Assembly: GCA_020638035.1 (NCBI GenBank)
Contig: JACKJI010000001.1
Coordinates: forward strand, 62,001 to 126,000
DNA: 64,000 nt
Reading direction: 5' to 3'
DNA from: Hyphomicrobiaceae bacterium
GTDB lineage: Bacteria > Pseudomonadota > Alphaproteobacteria > Rhizobiales > Hyphomicrobiaceae
Shown: piece by piece, positions 38,328 through 49,909 of the stretch
How the letters are laid out: each line of letters opens with the position of its first letter
How positions within the stretch are numbered: position 1 is the first letter of the stretch
Notes under the pieces: generated by a model
What the model saw: only the letters and a program-made list of their open reading frames with translations
Told to the model about the DNA's origin: nothing
The model's database searches: none
Translations under genes and position numbers: made by a program

Positions 38328-39227
38328 ATGGCCATCTACATCAACGAGAACACGCCGATCCTGATCCAGGGCTTTACCGGCCGCATCGGTACCTTCCACG
38401 CCCAGGAAATGATCGACTACGGCACCAACGTCGTCGGCGGCATCACACCCGGCAAAGGCGGGACGACGCATCTTGGTCGACCCGTATTCAACACGGTGAA
38501 GGGCGCGGTCGACGAGACAGGGGCCGAGGCTTCGATCGTCTTCGTGCCGCCGCCCTTTGCAGCCGATGCGATCATGGAAGCCGCGGATGCCGGCATCAAA
38601 TACTGCGTGTGCATCACCGACGGCATTCCGGCGCAGGACATGATCCGCGTGAAGCGCTACATGCGGCGCTACAAGAAGGACGCGCGCATGCGGCTCACCG
38701 GTCCCAACTGCGCGGGCACCATCAGCCCGGGTAAGGCAATGCTGGGCATCATGCCAGGCCACATCTATCAGCAGGGCCGCATCGGCATTATCGGCCGCTC
38801 CGGCACGCTCGGCTACGAGGCCGCATCACAGATGAAAGCGCTTGGCATCGGCATCTCGACGAGCGTCGGCATCGGCGGTGATCCGATCAACGGCTCTTCC
38901 TTCCGCGACATCCTCGAAGAGTTCGAGAAGGACCCGGAGACGGATGCCGTGCTGATGATCGGCGAGATCGGCGGTCCGCAAGAGGCAGAGGCCGCGCAGT
39001 ACGCCAAGGAGCACATGAAGAAGCCGGTGATGGCCTATATCGCCGGTCTGTCTGCTCCCAAGGGACGGCGCATGGGCCACGCTGGCGCGATCGTGTCGGC
39101 GTATGGCGAATCTGCTGCCGAGAAAGTTGAAATCCTGAAGGCCGCAGGCGTCACCATCTGCCCGACGCCGGCCGAGATGGGAGCGACCGTCGCTACGGTG
39201 GTCGCTACGCTTAAGAAGGTCGCCTGA
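38328..39227 (+). CDS. mtkB: Malate-CoA ligase alpha subunit
   Basis: 299 residues with the CoA-ligase alpha features: TPILIQGFTGRIGTFHAQEM, GGITPGKGGTTHLGRPVFNT, GRSGTLGYEAASQMK and the phospho-histidine segment GRRMGHAGAIVS. Forms the heteromeric ligase with mtkA, 16 bases upstream. Confidence 0.91.
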   Translation: MAIYINENTPILIQGFTGRIGTFHAQEMIDYGTNVVGGITPGKGGTTHLGRPVFNTVKGAVDETGAEASIVFVPPPFAADAIMEAADAGIKYCVCITDGIPAQDMIRVKRYMRRYKKDARMRLTGPNCAGTISPGKAMLGIMPGHIYQQGRIGIIGRSGTLGYEAASQMKALGIGISTSVGIGGDPINGSSFRDILEEFEKDPETDAVLMIGEIGGPQEAEAAQYAKEHMKKPVMAYIAGLSAPKGRRMGHAGAIVSAYGESAAEKVEILKAAGVTICPTPAEMGATVATVVATLKKVA

Positions 39228-39270
39228 GCGACCCGTGTCGTGCTGTGGCCTTCGGCTGCAGCAAACGACA

Positions 39271-39319
39271 GGGCCGGGTTAACCGGCCCACCTGCTCCGG
39301 GACCTTTCGTGTCCCGGAG
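39271..39319 (+). terminator. Tandem hairpins after mtkB
   Basis: Two stem-loops in succession: GGGCCGG / CCGGCCC (39271-39289, 5-base loop) and CTCCGGGAC / GTCCCGGAG (39295-39319, 7-base loop). No strong T-run, so they may attenuate rather than stop transcription into ppc. Confidence 0.55.
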
Positions 39320-39428
39320 CCTTCAATTCGCCGGTGATTGCGCATGCGATGACAGGCGCAAGTCGCTGAAGCTCTGATCGTTGTCCACCGCTCACGCCAC
39401 TCTTCGTCACCGACATGGGGAAACGCCG

Positions 39429-42278
39429 ATGCAGTCTGATGCCGTCAACGAATTCGCTCTGCGAGACGAGTTACGCAGATTGCGCACGATGGTTCCAGAT
39501 ACGCCACAGCTCAACCCGATCGTGTCAATCGCCTTCGACATGTCGCGCAAGCTGGAGGCCGGCGAAGTCTCTCTCGACGATCTGAAAGCGCTCGCCGGCC
39601 GGCTGATGGACCGGGCTTGCATCCACCGGGCGCGCCGGCTGCGGGAGCGGATCGGCTTCGTCGACCATGCCGAGACGCTGCGGGAGTTCAGTGCCTTCGT
39701 AGAGAGCCGGATTCCCGCCGAGGAGCAGGAGGGCGACGCCTTCGAGATATTCTCCGAACGCTGGGCCCGCGCACGCAACGGCATCGTGCTGACTGCGCAT
39801 CCGACCTTCGGCCTGTCGGAGGCACTGACGCGACGCATGGTGGAGATCGCACTCGCCGACGCCAGCGAGCCTCAGGACAAGCTCGGCGCGGCGCACCGTC
39901 CCGATGACAATATCGATCTCACCTACGAGCACTCGCGCGCGATGGAAGCAGTGCGCAACCTGCGCAGCGGATACTATGAACTGCTCAACGCCTTTTTCAG
40001 CATCACCGCACAGCGGTTTGGCGATCGCGCCTATACTATGAAGCCGCAGCTTGCGACGTTCGCATCCTGGGTCGGCTACGACCTCGACGGGCGCACGGAC
40101 ATCGTGTGGAGTCGGTCCTTCGTTCTCAAGCTGCAGGAAAAGCACGCCGCGCTGACCGACATCCGCGAGCGCTTCCTCACCATCCGCCACCGAATATCGA
40201 ACGACGAAGGCATCATGCGGGTGGCACGGCAGATCACCGGCAAGCTCGATCTCGCCATCGCCGCCGTCGACGAGCAGACCAAGGCGCTCACCAACGCGCT
40301 CCAGGATGGCGGCGGCCTCGCACGCGCTGCCAACGTCATCACGCGGGGTGATAGCTACAATTTGACGTCGACGCGGCAGATCACCTCGCTCATCGACGAC
40401 ATGATCGCAACGGTCGAGACCTCGCAGATAAAGCGCCAGCTCGCAGCCCTCAATGGCCTCATCATCGCGACAGGCCTGGGCACCGCACACATCCACGTCC
40501 GCATCAATGCGACCCAGCTCAACAACGCATTCCGCGCCTATGTGCACGAGCCGTGGACACGCGATCTTTCCGAGCGCCAGGCACTGCAACGCATTGTCGA
40601 GATGATCGCCACCGCGAAGGAGGAGAGCGTCAACTTCCAGACGCTGGAGCTGGAGACGGCGACGGCGATCCGGCAATTCGCGCTCATCGCGCAGATCAAG
40701 AAGCATGTCGATGCGGACACGCCTGTTCGGTTCCTCATTGCAGAATGCGAATCGCCCGCGACGGTGCTGATCGCCGTATTCTTCGCCAAGCTGTTCGGCG
40801 TTTCGGATATCGTCGACATCTCGCCGCTGTTCGAAACCCCGGAAGGCCTGGAGACCGGCGCGCGTTTGCTTGAACGGCTCCTGGAAGAGAGCGCCTATCG
40901 CGACTACGTCAAGGGTCGCGGCCGGATGAGCATCCAGACGGGCTTCTCCGATGCCGGCCGCTTCATCGGCCAGATCTCCGCCACACTCGCGATTGAGCGG
41001 CTGCACTTCGCATTGGCCGAGATGCTGGCACGGGCGGACCTGAAGGACGTCGAGGCACTGATCTTCTCCACGCACGGTGAATCGATGGGCCGTGGCGCTC
41101 ATCCAGAAGATCTCAAGACGCGGCTCAGATACGTCTTCTCCGACGAGGCGCGTCGCCGCTTTGCTCGCGAAAATCTCACACTCAAGCACGAGACAAGCTT
41201 CCAGGGCGGCGACGGCTACATGTGGTTCGCCAACCGCGGGCTAACGACGCGCTGCCTCGCGACGATCATCATGGACGGAGCGCAGCCGGCAGAAGGCGAG
41301 GACGCACTCTACGACCGCTCGAGCCTCACACTCGACTTCATGCTGCGACTCAAGGCCTATCAGCAGAACCTGTTTGCACATCCCGGCTACAGGACTGTGC
41401 TCGGCGCCTTCGGCACGAACCTCCTGTTCAAGACGGGCAGCCGAGCCGTCAAGCGCCAGAGCGATCAGGCGACCGCAGCAGACCGCGGCGATCCCGCACG
41501 CATGCGCGCCATTCCCAACAACGCGATCCTGCAGCAGTTCGGCTACGTCGCTAACGTCGTGGCGGGACTGGGCACAGCGGTCGGCTCGGATCGCGACCGC
41601 TTCCTGACGCTGGCCAAGAGTTCGCCACGGCTGAGAATGCTTCTCGACATGATCGCCTACGGCAAGCGGCTTTCGAGCCTCAACGCGCTGTCGGCCAATG
41701 CCGCTGTATTCGACGCCGGCTTCTGGGCCTTGCGCGCCTCATGGGGTCGCGAGACGCAAATCGAGCCGGCGCTGCGCAATCTGTCGACCTATCTCTTGAG
41801 CGACACGCGCGCCGCAGCAATCAACGGCTTCGCGCATCACCTGCGCCTCGATGCGATTGATCTCCACCAGATCCTTGAGACACTCAGCATCGAAGGCGGC
41901 AAGATCCCAGACGATCACCGGTTGGAACTCGACCTGCTGCAGGCCGTGCGCCTCGCCGTCATCATGCGCATCTTCATTCTCGCCGCGCAGTTGCCGCGCT
42001 TTGCCCAGCAGAACGACACGTCGCACGCCCAGATCCTGAACCTGGCACTGGCGCTCGACATCCCCGACGTGGTCGCCTTCATGCGCCAGGCGTTCCCTTA
42101 CAAGGTATCGGCTACACAGAATACGACGTCGTTCGACGAGGCCGCGACCTACCGCCCGCACGGCATAGACGACTACGGGCGACTGGAGACGGAAATTCTG
42201 GTGCCGATGGAGAACGCCTACGAGTTGATCCGCGAGATCGGAACGGGCATCACGCATCACTTCGGCGCGTTCGGATAA
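39429..42278 (+). CDS. ppc: Phosphoenolpyruvate carboxylase, divergent serine-cycle type
   Basis: 949 residues. It fixes bicarbonate onto PEP to form oxaloacetate for the serine cycle. The catalytic His block is VLTAHPTFGLSE (His124). Two other signature loops are altered from the common enzyme: GFSDAGRFIG (from residue 505) in place of GYSDSxKDxG, and THGESMGRGAHP (from residue 548) in place of FHGRGGxxGRGGGP. KTGSRAVKR and RAIPNN further on correspond to the usual GSRPAKR and RAIPW. ATG 39429 has GGGGAAA upstream; a TTG at 39381 is less likely. Location after mtkAB matches serine-cycle operons. Confidence 0.82.
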   Translation: MQSDAVNEFALRDELRRLRTMVPDTPQLNPIVSIAFDMSRKLEAGEVSLDDLKALAGRLMDRACIHRARRLRERIGFVDHAETLREFSAFVESRIPAEEQEGDAFEIFSERWARARNGIVLTAHPTFGLSEALTRRMVEIALADASEPQDKLGAAHRPDDNIDLTYEHSRAMEAVRNLRSGYYELLNAFFSITAQRFGDRAYTMKPQLATFASWVGYDLDGRTDIVWSRSFVLKLQEKHAALTDIRERFLTIRHRISNDEGIMRVARQITGKLDLAIAAVDEQTKALTNALQDGGGLARAANVITRGDSYNLTSTRQITSLIDDMIATVETSQIKRQLAALNGLIIATGLGTAHIHVRINATQLNNAFRAYVHEPWTRDLSERQALQRIVEMIATAKEESVNFQTLELETATAIRQFALIAQIKKHVDADTPVRFLIAECESPATVLIAVFFAKLFGVSDIVDISPLFETPEGLETGARLLERLLEESAYRDYVKGRGRMSIQTGFSDAGRFIGQISATLAIERLHFALAEMLARADLKDVEALIFSTHGESMGRGAHPEDLKTRLRYVFSDEARRRFARENLTLKHETSFQGGDGYMWFANRGLTTRCLATIIMDGAQPAEGEDALYDRSSLTLDFMLRLKAYQQNLFAHPGYRTVLGAFGTNLLFKTGSRAVKRQSDQATAADRGDPARMRAIPNNAILQQFGYVANVVAGLGTAVGSDRDRFLTLAKSSPRLRMLLDMIAYGKRLSSLNALSANAAVFDAGFWALRASWGRETQIEPALRNLSTYLLSDTRAAAINGFAHHLRLDAIDLHQILETLSIEGGKIPDDHRLELDLLQAVRLAVIMRIFILAAQLPRFAQQNDTSHAQILNLALALDIPDVVAFMRQAFPYKVSATQNTTSFDEAATYRPHGIDDYGRLETEILVPMENAYELIREIGTGITHHFGAFG

Positions 42279-42654
42279 GGTCGCCCCTCAGATGTGGCCG
42301 CGGCGCTTGGCTCTGCGCACGACCTTCATGATCCGTCGCGCGCGCCGCGCATCGGCTGGGCCGATGGACCAGCAGCAGCAGCAAAAACCCGGCCGGCGTG
42401 CCAGCGTCACCGCAAGGCGAAAGCCATTGCGGCGGCGCAGCGCCGACGGATCCGGCGCCGCAGGGTCGGGACGTGGGGGATAATCGGGAATGTGGCTGAC
42501 CATGGACGGGGAGAATGCCAGCGAGCGCGCCGGTCGGCAAGATCGCCGCGCGGTCTTCCTCCTGACGATGCGTTGACCCAAGTCATATCTGAAGGACGAT
42601 GCCGATCGACGGCTGCCTGACCCGCCTGCCCATCTGCCGGGTATCCCAGCGCGT
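42279..42654. other. Intergenic region between ppc and the DUF188 gene
   Basis: About 376 bases between convergent genes. A short CAG repeat run (42370-42381) and GC-rich inverted segments are present. No gene is supported on either strand. Confidence 0.4.
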
Positions 42655-43107
42655 TCACCGGCCGCGCTTCACGTCCTGCACCGCCTGCTCCAGTGCCTGC
42701 AGGAAACGCGAGCGATCCTGCCTCGTGAAACTCGCATTATAGCCTTTCGACTCACCCGTCTCGCGCAGGTGCTGCTGGAGATCGCGCATGGCGAGTGCGG
42801 TGCCGATGTTGGCATCGGTAAAGGGTCTGCCAGTCGGACCGATCACCTTCGCCCCGGCCTTCAGACAGCGCGAGGCGAGCGGTATATCAGCCGTCACCGC
42901 GATATCCACACGCGCGATTTTTTCGGCAATCCAGTTGTCGGCGGCATCAGGTCCGTCCTGCACCATGACGCGATTGACGTTCGGGCCTTCCGGCAGGCGC
43001 ATCCATGCATTGGAGACGAAGTGGATCGCGAGCCCGTGCCGTGCAGCAACCTTCGCGGCCTCCTCCTTCACCGGACACGCATCAGCATCGACGTAGATTG
43101 CGGTCAT
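42655..43107 (-). CDS. YaiI/YqxD family protein (DUF188)
   Basis: 150 residues: MTAIYVDADACPVKEEAAKV at the start, then NAWMRLPEGPNVNRVMVQDG, VTADIPLASRCLKAGAKVIGP and FTDANIGTALAMRDL. Conserved in bacteria, PIN-like fold, function unproven. Start at the ATG complementary to 43105-43107; the longer open frame overlaps the next gene. Confidence 0.9.
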   Translation of the reverse strand: MTAIYVDADACPVKEEAAKVAARHGLAIHFVSNAWMRLPEGPNVNRVMVQDGPDAADNWIAEKIARVDIAVTADIPLASRCLKAGAKVIGPTGRPFTDANIGTALAMRDLQQHLRETGESKGYNASFTRQDRSRFLQALEQAVQDVKRGR

Positions 43108-43124
43108 CGTGCCAGCGTATCCAC

Positions 43125-43625
43125 TCACGCCCCCGCTGTCGTCTCGAACTTGTCGAGTTCGGCAATGAACGTCTCGTGGTCGATGTAGTGGGTGCCATCG
43201 CACGAGAACGTCATGTTGATCATGCCGTTGATCACATTGATGGCGGCATTGCGAAGATAGACCGTTTCGTCTGTCAGCCGCAGCCGCTTGAACTCGGACA
43301 ACAGGCGGGTCATGGCCCCCGAGTCGAGTAACGACCTGCGGCCGGCATAGTCGCTGTCGGGGAATCGTTCGAGGAAATCGCGTGCCAGAACCTCCTCGCG
43401 CACGAATTTCTCGTAGCAAAAGGGATCGCGGGCAAACCAGCACGTGAGCTGGCTGGAGGAGTAATGGATCTTGGCGTGGAAAACGCCCTTGCGAGCAATG
43501 AGCGCCGCCACAACTGCGTGCACCGCATCGATGCGCTCATCAAACAGGCTTTGTGCGCGATGCTGCTCGAACAGAAACTGCCGAACCGACGGGTCTCCCT
43601 TGATCTGCAGCCATCGCTCCGGCAT
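43125..43625 (-). CDS. Conserved protein of unknown function
   Basis: 166 residues, no family I recognise. Features: acidic and aromatic, no signal or membrane segment, FHAKIHYSSSQLTCWFARDPF, FLERFPDSDYAGRRSLLDSG, and a C-terminal MTFSCDGTHYIDHETFIAEL. Lies 17 bases upstream of the DUF188 gene on the same strand and 51 bases downstream of gyrB, so it is probably co-transcribed with the former. Confidence 0.7.
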   Translation of the reverse strand: MPERWLQIKGDPSVRQFLFEQHRAQSLFDERIDAVHAVVAALIARKGVFHAKIHYSSSQLTCWFARDPFCYEKFVREEVLARDFLERFPDSDYAGRRSLLDSGAMTRLLSEFKRLRLTDETVYLRNAAINVINGMINMTFSCDGTHYIDHETFIAELDKFETTAGA

Positions 43626-43676
43626 GCGCGCCGTCTCCCATGTCCTTCACGAAGCAACGGCCTTGCGGCGGTCGGC

Positions 43677-46151
<2,475 letters not shown>

Positions 46152-46408
46152 TCATCGCAGGCGGCCTCGCGCTTTCGCAGCGCGTCGTTGTTGGCGTCTG
46201 TCTTACCCTGGATGACCTGCCGGAAGGATGGCGCACGTCCCGCGCCCGCCAGTCCGCTGCAAACCGCTCAACGCGATCCGAAAAACCCGGAGTTTTCTAT
46301 AGCACGGCAGGCCCTGATCTGCAGCAAAAATAGCCCGCACACTCCCCGCAATCTGGACAAAAAAAGACTGCCATTTCATGGCCTTGACGTCACCGCCACG
46401 AATCACGC

Positions 46409-47665
46409 TTACGGCCGGGCGAGCACGCTCACGCCGCCCGCGCCGACGAGCCTGAATTGCGCCCGGCCGGCAAGCGCATCGAAGGCCACCGAATCCGTTC
46501 CCGTCATCCACGCCTGCACCCCCAGCCGCAGGATTTCGGCAAACAATGCCGCGCGCCGATCGGCGTCGAAATGTGCGGTCACTTCATCGAGCAGGACAAT
46601 CGGCGCCAGCCCATTCTGGCGCTCGGCGACGAGCTCGGCGTGCGCCAGTACAATGCCGAACAGCAACGCCTTCTGCTCGCCTGTGGACGACAGCCGCGCC
46701 GGCATCGCCTTTGGTCCGTGGCCGACGATGAGGTCGGAGCGATGCGGGCCAGAGAGAGCGCGTCCTGCCGCGCGGTCGCGCTCACGCATGGTCCGTAGTT
46801 CGCGAATGAAGAGATCCTCGACCTCAACGGCAGGGTGATCGGCGAGCGCCGCCTCCAGTGTCCCCTCGATGGCCAGATCGGCCCAGGGAAAGAGCGAACC
46901 CGGATCACGCTCGCAGCGTCGCGCAATCACTTGCGTCAGGCTTGCCACTGCCTCCGCACGCTGCGCGGCGACTGCGACGCCGTTCTCCGCCATGGCGATC
47001 TCGAAGCCTTCCAGGATTGCATTGTCGCGCACGCCATCAACGAGCAGCTTGTTGCGCGATTGCATGGCGCGCTCGAAGCGGCCAACGCGCGTACGATATC
47101 CAGCATCGAAACAGAGAATGAGACGGTCGAGGAAACGGCGACGCTCGCCTGCGGGGCCGGTGAAAAGACCATCCATCGCCGGCGTCAGCCACACCATCTC
47201 GACATAATCGGCGAGCGCACCCGAGCCCGAATGGGGTTCACCGTCGATGCGCACGATGCGGCCCTGTCCCTGGCGACCATCGCCGCCGCCGTTGCCGCCA
47301 CTTGCGCGTGTAAGACCCGTACCGATGTCGACCGTACCCAGCGCCGTATGTACGCGCCCCGCCACCGACCAAGTGCCGTCACCACCAGCAAGTGCCAGAT
47401 CGGAGAACGGCGCGCGACGCAAACCCTGACCGGGCGCCAGGAGTGAAATGGCTTCGAGAAAATTCGTCTTGCCGGCGCCATTGGGCCCGACCAGCACAAC
47501 GGGCTCCGCAGTCGCCTCGACGACGGCTGCGGGATAGCTGCGGAAATTCGTCAGCTGCACGCGCTCGATCCACAGGCGCTGGACCGGCGCCTGCTCGTGT
47601 GCGCCGGCACCGTCTGCCGGGTCGGGCGACGCCTGCTTCACCGGAGCTTGGTCGACGTGATCCAT
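46409..47665 (-). CDS. recF: RecF, DNA repair ATPase
   Basis: 418 residues from the ATG at 47665. Walker A GPNGAGKTN after ERVQLTNFRSYPAAVVE; signature ARLSSTGEQKALLFGIVLAH; Walker B APIVLLDEVTAHFD. SMC-like ATPase that loads RecA at gaps. The N-terminus is about 30 residues longer than the core family, so the true start may be downstream; further upstream codons to 47773 lack support. A 290-base spacer with no gene separates it from gyrB. Confidence 0.93.
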   Translation of the reverse strand: MDHVDQAPVKQASPDPADGAGAHEQAPVQRLWIERVQLTNFRSYPAAVVEATAEPVVLVGPNGAGKTNFLEAISLLAPGQGLRRAPFSDLALAGGDGTWSVAGRVHTALGTVDIGTGLTRASGGNGGGDGRQGQGRIVRIDGEPHSGSGALADYVEMVWLTPAMDGLFTGPAGERRRFLDRLILCFDAGYRTRVGRFERAMQSRNKLLVDGVRDNAILEGFEIAMAENGVAVAAQRAEAVASLTQVIARRCERDPGSLFPWADLAIEGTLEAALADHPAVEVEDLFIRELRTMRERDRAAGRALSGPHRSDLIVGHGPKAMPARLSSTGEQKALLFGIVLAHAELVAERQNGLAPIVLLDEVTAHFDADRRAALFAEILRLGVQAWMTGTDSVAFDALAGRAQFRLVGAGGVSVLARP

Positions 47666-47951
47666 GGCCTGCACTATGGCGAGTCGCATCACCCGAGGCC
47701 ACTGTCTTGTCGCAAGATTGAGAAGGGGGAAAACCACATGTGGCTGATGTTGTGTCCCTGAGCGGCGGTCCAATCCGCACGATAGTCATTGCCGAAATTC
47801 AAATGTGCTTCCACTATCCGTGGCCGATTGTGGAGGTTACAGAAGCTATCGCGGGCAGCATCCAATAGCACCGCACCTGCCACACTTGCGATGGTTCGGG
47901 AAGGCCAATGTCAACGCTCACGCCGCCGGCAAAGCATCAGGAACAAACCTC

Positions 47952-48329
47952 ATGTTATACATCGCATTGGCCGCCACGATCGGCATCCTGCTTCTTCAAT
48001 GGACCGGCTCGATCCCTCTCGAAAGCGTCGGCGGATCATTGACGATCGGTTTGATTTATATTCTTGCCGCAGTGGCTGTCGGCATCCACGAAGCTTGGAC
48101 CAAGAAGCGCGCTGTGCTTGGTTGGATCGTGAACCTCGTTGTCTCGATCGTTGGTGCTTTTGTGGCCGCCCCGCTTGGCGGCGGAATTCTGGCAATGCTG
48201 CTCAGCGACGGGACGCAGTCGCTGGCAGCCGCAGGCGGCCTGCGGTTTTCTCTCGCTCTTATCGGCGGAATGCTGGTCACGCTGCTAGGTTCGTGGTGTG
48301 CGCTGTGGATCGTGAACAGATGGCGATGA
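47952..48329 (+). CDS. Small membrane protein, function unknown
   Basis: 125 residues, four predicted transmembrane helices (LYIALAATIGILLLQW; SLTIGLIYILAAVAVGIHEA; VLGWIVNLVVSIVGAFVAAP; FSLALIGGMLVTLLGSWCAL). Lies on the plus strand between recF and dnaN on the minus strand, an insertion into a conserved order. The start at 47952 removes an unsupported 49-codon extension. No recognisable family. Confidence 0.65.
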   Translation: MLYIALAATIGILLLQWTGSIPLESVGGSLTIGLIYILAAVAVGIHEAWTKKRAVLGWIVNLVVSIVGAFVAAPLGGGILAMLLSDGTQSLAAAGGLRFSLALIGGMLVTLLGSWCALWIVNRWR

Positions 48330-48381
48330 GCGCCACTCTACAACCAGTCCGGACCGCTCGGCGCACGCCACATCAGGCACG

Positions 48382-49500
48382 TCACACCCGCATCGGCATC
48401 AGCACGTAGAGCGCGGTCTCGTCGCCCGCATCGCGCACCATTGTCGGCGAGGCCGGATCGTTCAGCATGAAGCTCGCCTCATCGCCCTCGAGCTGACCGG
48501 CGATGTCGAGCAGGTAGCGCGCATTGAAGCCGATCTCGAGCGCGGTGCTGCCGTAGTCGACGCCAATCTCCTCGGTGGCACTGCCGCCGTCCGGGTTGTT
48601 GACGGACAACACGAGCTTGTCCTTGCCGATGTTGAGCTTGACAGCCCGTCCGCGCTCCGACGCGATCGTTGAGACGCGGTCAACCGCACTCATGAACTCC
48701 GCATTGGGCACCTTCAGCACCTTGTCGTTGCCCTGCGGGATGACGCGCTCGTAATCGGGGAACGTGCCGTCGATCAGCTTGGACGTCAGCGTCACGGTGC
48801 CGATCTGGAAGCGGATCTTCGACTGGCTGACGCCGACGCTCACGTTGTCGCCCGAAGCCTCGATCAGGCGATGCAGCTCGTGCACAGTCTTCCTCGGCAC
48901 GATCACACCCGGCATGCCCGCCGCACCCTTCGGCAGCGACAGCTCAACCTGGGCCAGGCGGTGCCCGTCAGTCGCCACTGCGCGCAGCGCCTCGGCGTTG
49001 CCGCTCTTTGCGGTGTGCAGATAAATGCCGTTGAGGTAGTAGCGTGTCTCTTCCGTGGAGATCGCAAACCGCGTCTTCTCGATCAGGCGCTTCAGGTCAG
49101 CCGCTGAAATGTCGAATGTGTGGGTCAGCTCGCCGGCCGAAACGTCGGGGAAATCCTCCGGCGAAAGCGTTTGCAGCGCAAATCGCGCCTGGCCCGCCGC
49201 AATGGTCAGCCGCTCCTTCTCGGGGTCGGTCTTGATCTCGACCTCCGAGCCGTCTGGCAGCTTGCGCACGATGTCGTGCAGAATGTGCGCCGGCACCGTG
49301 ACCGCGCCCGGCTGACCAACATCGGCGCCGACCGCTTCCACCACCTCGCGTTCCAGATCCGTCGCCTTGAACGACAGCTTGTTGTCCTTCGCTTTAAGTA
49401 GAACGTTGGACAGGATCGGGATGGTCGTGCGCCTCTCGACAACGCTGGTGACATGACCGAGCGCCCGGAGAAGCTCACCTCGTTCGATGACTAGCCGCAT
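48382..49500 (-). CDS. dnaN: DNA polymerase III sliding clamp (beta subunit)
   Basis: 372 residues with the three-fold clamp pattern: MRLVIERGELLRALGHVTSV, VERRTTIPILSNVLLKA, YYLNGIYLHTA and the C-terminal YVLMPMRV. ATG complementary to 49498-49500 matches the family start; further upstream codons are not conserved. Confidence 0.96.
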   Translation of the reverse strand: MRLVIERGELLRALGHVTSVVERRTTIPILSNVLLKAKDNKLSFKATDLEREVVEAVGADVGQPGAVTVPAHILHDIVRKLPDGSEVEIKTDPEKERLTIAAGQARFALQTLSPEDFPDVSAGELTHTFDISAADLKRLIEKTRFAISTEETRYYLNGIYLHTAKSGNAEALRAVATDGHRLAQVELSLPKGAAGMPGVIVPRKTVHELHRLIEASGDNVSVGVSQSKIRFQIGTVTLTSKLIDGTFPDYERVIPQGNDKVLKVPNAEFMSAVDRVSTIASERGRAVKLNIGKDKLVLSVNNPDGGSATEEIGVDYGSTALEIGFNARYLLDIAGQLEGDEASFMLNDPASPTMVRDAGDETALYVLMPMRV

Positions 49501-49909
49501 GCTCAGATCCTCAAGACATTTCGTGAGAACGGGCGGGGCGCCGCAGGCCGCCATGTTCGATGACGGGTTGGTCGAGCCGCACCCAGGATGTCGGGGCTCC
49601 CGGCAGGACATCGGCACGCCGATGTGGGGATCGTGCCCGAAGAAGCGGGAATCGGGGCTCGCACTTCACCCCATACGGGCCTGTTTTTCAAGGGGGGCGA
49701 GGGCGTGCCCTCCCGTCTCTTGAACATGCATTTGGCCGCCCCCTCGGACCGGAGAACAAAAAGAGCGGCGCCCGACCGGACACCGCTCTCCGCCCCGCTC
49801 CTACCCACCACGGCCAAAGCCCCCTTTTGCCCAGTGGGATTTCTCCCGCCTGGCACGGCCGGACCGATGGCCCGCCCATGCCCGACGTACCCTGTTCAAT
49901 GGGCTAAGC
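49501..49909. other. dnaA-dnaN intergenic region
   Basis: About 409 bases. It holds the dnaA terminator (49758-49789) and presumably the dnaN promoter. Open frames on both strands are GC-driven and show no motif. Confidence 0.5.
49758..49789 (-). terminator. Rho-independent terminator after dnaA
   Basis: Read on the minus strand: AGAGCGG (49789-49783) pairs with CCGCTCT (49768-49762), extended inward by a GTCC/GGGC pairing, then five T residues (49762-49758). It lies 120 bases downstream of the dnaA stop. Confidence 0.78.

Noticed and set aside
49691..49713. GC-rich inverted repeat as a second dnaA terminator
   Set aside because: No T-run on the minus strand after the stem; the structure at 49758-49789 is the better terminator.
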